NCBI GenBank assembly: GCA_029940345.1 | Contig: JAOZRC010000038.1 | Location: 1 to 16,633, forward strand | DNA from: Desulfobacterales bacterium | GTDB taxonomy: Bacteria; Desulfobacterota; Desulfobacteria; Desulfobacterales; JAUCGF01 | DNA length: 16,633 nucleotides | Reading direction: 5' to 3' | Translations under genes and position numbers: made by a program | The notes under the pieces: generated by a model | Databases searched by the model: none | What the model was told of the DNA's origin: nothing | The model's input: only the letters and a program-made list of their open reading frames with translations | Part shown: in pieces, positions 15,018 through 16,633 of the stretch | Numbering within the stretch: position 1 is the first letter of the stretch | Layout of the letters: every line of letters begins with the position of its first letter

Positions 15018-15177
15018 GAGCCTGTTTGGAAAGTCGTGATCGAAGCGAAAAAATGTGAGAGCGAGGGCTGATTTTCGCAAATTTTAAGGGAATAGCCGGC
15101 CTATTGCCATTAAATTTGCGGAAATCAGAACCGTTCTCACGCTTTTGCAGCCGATTTAAGACTTTTCAAACAGGCTC
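15018..15177. mobile_element. 160 bp MITE-like palindromic element, copy 1
   Basis: It begins GAGCCTGTTTGGAAAGTC and ends GACTTTTCAAACAGGCTC, and is flanked by TAA on both sides (15015-15017 and 15178-15180), a probable 3 bp target duplication. The two halves are imperfectly complementary along their whole length around the centre AATAGCCGGCCTATT (15091-15105), which is the exact midpoint. It is non-coding. A TNA-type 3 bp duplication and such ends recall IS5-family elements (IS1031-like), but this link is a guess. A second, inverted copy lies at 16290-16596. The fold could also act as a terminator or mRNA barrier after ackA. Confidence 0.8.
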
Positions 15178-15191
15178 TAAGGAAAATAAAA

Positions 15192-16211
15192 TTGAGATAT
15201 GTACTATGGAGTATCTGTCTTATATTCACAGCGGTTAACGCCTATGCCGGAATCGTGATTCAATCGCGGATTGACAGGGGGGCGTGGGTAAAACAGACTG
15301 CTATTTATCCTTTAAAGGGTCAAACTGTCACGTTAAAAGTCCGCAAATCCCCCGGAGGTGATATCCGGTGGTATCAGATATTCCCTGATATCTCAAAAAT
15401 GTATAAAAACGCGAATCATCCTTGGGAGAAAAACGCGTATCAATGGGTGGGATTCGGTAAAATTGAGTACCACAGGGAGGAACTGGCCCGCTTCAGGGCT
15501 AAATGGGATATCCGGATCTTTGGGACTTCAGGCCTCGGTTCCCAAAGTCCCGGGTATAGCCGGATTTGGAAGCGATATTCAGCTTGGCTCTTTTCTTCTG
15601 ATGAGGATGCCGGCTATCATCATAAGGATATGGGGAGTTTCTGGTTTCAGGCCGAGGTCAAGAAGAACGGTAAGACAGAGAGAACCCCGGGGATTGAGGA
15701 TTCTGACAAACGAGGGCTTTCGCCGAATGTTTTCCGCGTCTCTGTCAGGAACGGTGAAGGCTATATCGGCTATCTGACTTCCTTTTTTAATGTTCCCGGA
15801 ATATTCGGTTCGGTCCCCTATCAGAGTAACAACTACATCGGCGCGGATTGTGCCGATATGCTGATAGCCGCTTATGGCAAGTGGAAGGGAAAGAGTATAA
15901 CCAAAAATTACAATGTCGCAATGCTGGTGAACAAGTTTCCCAAAGTGGATGAATTTGAACTGAACCAAGGGAACCCGGATAAAAAAGTCAAATGGAGGAG
16001 CAAAATACGTCCGGGAGATTTTATAGCGGTCCGCTATGCGCCTGGGAGACAGTACCAGCATATCGGCGCGCTTTACAAAGATACGAACGAAAACGGAATT
16101 TTGGATGGCCGGGATATGGTTCTCCATGCGGGGCCCTTTCCGCTCGACTATTCTAATCTGGATGAAGGCCCTTTTGACGGCCATGTCACAATTCTGCGGC
16201 CAACTCGATAG
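15192..16211 (+). CDS. Secreted NlpC/P60-like (papain-fold) cysteine hydrolase, putative
   Basis: A 339-residue protein with a signal peptide (hydrophobic 3-17, cleavage likely after AYA, residue 19). Residues 20-185 form an unrecognised, Trp/Tyr-rich, probably beta-type N-terminal domain. The C-terminal part has the NlpC/P60 order: Cys220 at a helix start (GADCADMLIAAYG), then PGDFIAV (274-280), His290 (QYQHIGALYK) and His312 (VLHAGPF), giving a plausible Cys-His-His triad. Between the two His lies DTNENGILDGRD (297-308), a D-x-N-x-N-G-x-x-D-x-x-D loop like an EF-hand or dockerin calcium site. It may cut peptidoglycan stem peptides or another amide in the periplasm; the substrate is unknown. 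The start is TTG, with AAGGA 8 nt upstream lying directly on the edge of MITE copy 1. The gene is bracketed by two inverted MITE copies. Confidence 0.72.
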   Translation: MRYVLWSICLIFTAVNAYAGIVIQSRIDRGAWVKQTAIYPLKGQTVTLKVRKSPGGDIRWYQIFPDISKMYKNANHPWEKNAYQWVGFGKIEYHREELARFRAKWDIRIFGTSGLGSQSPGYSRIWKRYSAWLFSSDEDAGYHHKDMGSFWFQAEVKKNGKTERTPGIEDSDKRGLSPNVFRVSVRNGEGYIGYLTSFFNVPGIFGSVPYQSNNYIGADCADMLIAAYGKWKGKSITKNYNVAMLVNKFPKVDEFELNQGNPDKKVKWRSKIRPGDFIAVRYAPGRQYQHIGALYKDTNENGILDGRDMVLHAGPFPLDYSNLDEGPFDGHVTILRPTR

Positions 16212-16327
16212 GCATCCGGATTCTGAAACCCTGAACATAAGCGACAAAGACCTCATTCTCTTCATTGATAATGGCACCTTGATCTCTAAGAGCCTGTTTG
16301 AAAAATCTTAAATCGGCTGCAAAAGCG

Positions 16328-16466
16328 GGCATCCTTCATTTTCCGCTTAACACTTTAAAGGAGTGCTGAACCGAAGGTTTAGCGTTTACGCTGGCCTTTG
16401 CTAAACCTTCGGTTCAGCACTCCCCATGAAAGTGTAAACTACTTTTAAGCTATTATGAAGGATGCC
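16328..16466. mobile_element. 139 bp foldback MITE nested inside MITE copy 2
   Basis: Terminal inverted repeats GGCATCCTTCAT (16328-16339) and ATGAAGGATGCC (16455-16466) are flanked by the 8 bp direct repeat CAAAAGCG (16320-16327 and 16467-16474), of which copy 1 has a single equivalent. That is a clean target-site duplication. The interior is a near-complete palindrome: ACACTTT (16350-16356) with AAAGTGT (16429-16435), then a perfect 24 bp stem. It is non-coding. An 8 bp duplication with ends starting GG fits families such as ISL3, IS1595 or IS256; the parent is not identified. Confidence 0.82.
16360..16423. repeat. Perfect 24 bp hairpin in the core of the nested MITE
   Basis: Positions 16360-16383 are the exact reverse complement of 16400-16423, with a 16 nt loop (16384-16399). 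The stem includes GGTTTAGC / GCTAAACC. The full-length perfect pairing implies recent formation or selection, since substitutions would quickly break it. Transcribed from either side it would form a very stable RNA hairpin. Confidence 0.85.
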
Positions 16467-16616
16467 CAAAAGCGTGAGAGCGGTTCTGATTTACGCAAAT
16501 CACATGGCAATAGCCGGCCTATGCCCCTAAAATTTGCGAAAATCAGCCCTCGCCCTCACACTTTTTCGCTTCGATCACGACTTTCCAAACAGGCTCTAAA
16601 TAAAAAAGGAAATCGC

Positions 16617-16633
16617 ATGATTATAAATCATAT
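16617..16633 (+). CDS. Probable start of a new gene, cut by the window end
   Basis: ATG at 16617 with AAAAAAGGAA 6 nt upstream, followed by ATT-ATA-AAT-CAT. Only five codons (MIINH) are present, so no function can be suggested. The ribosome site lies within 20 nt of the right end of MITE copy 2, as for the gene at 15192. Confidence 0.35.

Larger units (their letters stand above)
16290..16596. mobile_element. MITE-like palindromic element, copy 2 (inverted, interrupted)
   Basis: It is the same element as 15018-15177 in opposite orientation: its right end reads as the reverse complement of copy 1's left end, and its left end (GAGCCTGTTTGAAAAATC) matches copy 1's right end. It is flanked by TAA (16287-16289 and 16597-16599). 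Its 307 bp comprise about 160 bp similar to copy 1 (by eye near 90% identical) plus a 147 bp gain: a 139 bp foldback element and its 8 bp duplication. The copies have diverged slightly, so they are not a very recent duplication. Confidence 0.78.

Noticed and set aside
15579..16277. 232-codon antisense ORF over the NlpC/P60-like gene
   Set aside because: Low-complexity reading with no motif; the sense frame has a signal peptide, catalytic-type motifs and a ribosome site.

Overview
The window reads as a stretch of chromosome from a Gram-negative, moderately AT-rich bacterium. A desulfobacterial (Desulfobacterota) origin is the best guess. It rests on a PrsR-type sigma-54 response regulator, a REP-associated tyrosine transposase bounded by a GGGGTCAAACCTTGA inverted repeat, and a short remnant resembling sulfoacetaldehyde acetyltransferase (Xsc) just before acetate kinase. 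No rRNA, tRNA or other taxonomic marker is present, so this is an inference.

Layout. (1) 1-2550: an MFS exporter gene whose 3' end is invaded by a 1.03 kb single-gene Y1 (REP-type) transposase element; the 15 bp end repeat supplies the stop codons of both convergent genes. (2) 2634-3779: a fold-type I PLP aminotransferase on the minus strand, with a strong sigma-70-like promoter and a roughly 190 nt leader bounded by a 15 bp inverted repeat. (3) 3840-4566: a gene-free region holding a cluster of small palindromic repeats whose stems covary while their tails stay constant. (4) 12187 down to 4567: a minus-strand, operon-like run of seven genes. In transcription order these are DppB-like permease, DppC-like permease, M20 metallopeptidase, DppD-like ATPase, DppF-like ATPase, PrsR-like sigma-54 activator and a second DppF-like ATPase. 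It encodes a complete inner-membrane peptide/nickel-class importer plus a hydrolase for the imported substrate, but no substrate-binding protein. (5) 12849-15010: plus-strand enoyl-CoA isomerase-like protein, the Xsc-like remnant and acetate kinase. (6) 15018-16596: two copies of a 160 bp MITE-like palindrome in inverted orientation around one secreted NlpC/P60-like protein gene. The right copy is itself interrupted by a second, unrelated 139 bp foldback element with a clear 8 bp target duplication. A new gene probably begins at 16617.

How the genes work together. The transporter run would import a small peptide or acylated amino acid, cleave it with the M20 enzyme in the cytoplasm, and place control with the embedded regulator; that last link is inferred. 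The isomerase and acetate kinase suggest acyl-CoA and acetyl-phosphate metabolism with substrate-level ATP formation.

The most unusual structures are the nested and paired MITE-like elements around the NlpC/P60-like gene, the binding-protein-less transporter operon with a PrsR-family regulator inside it, and the covarying palindrome cluster.
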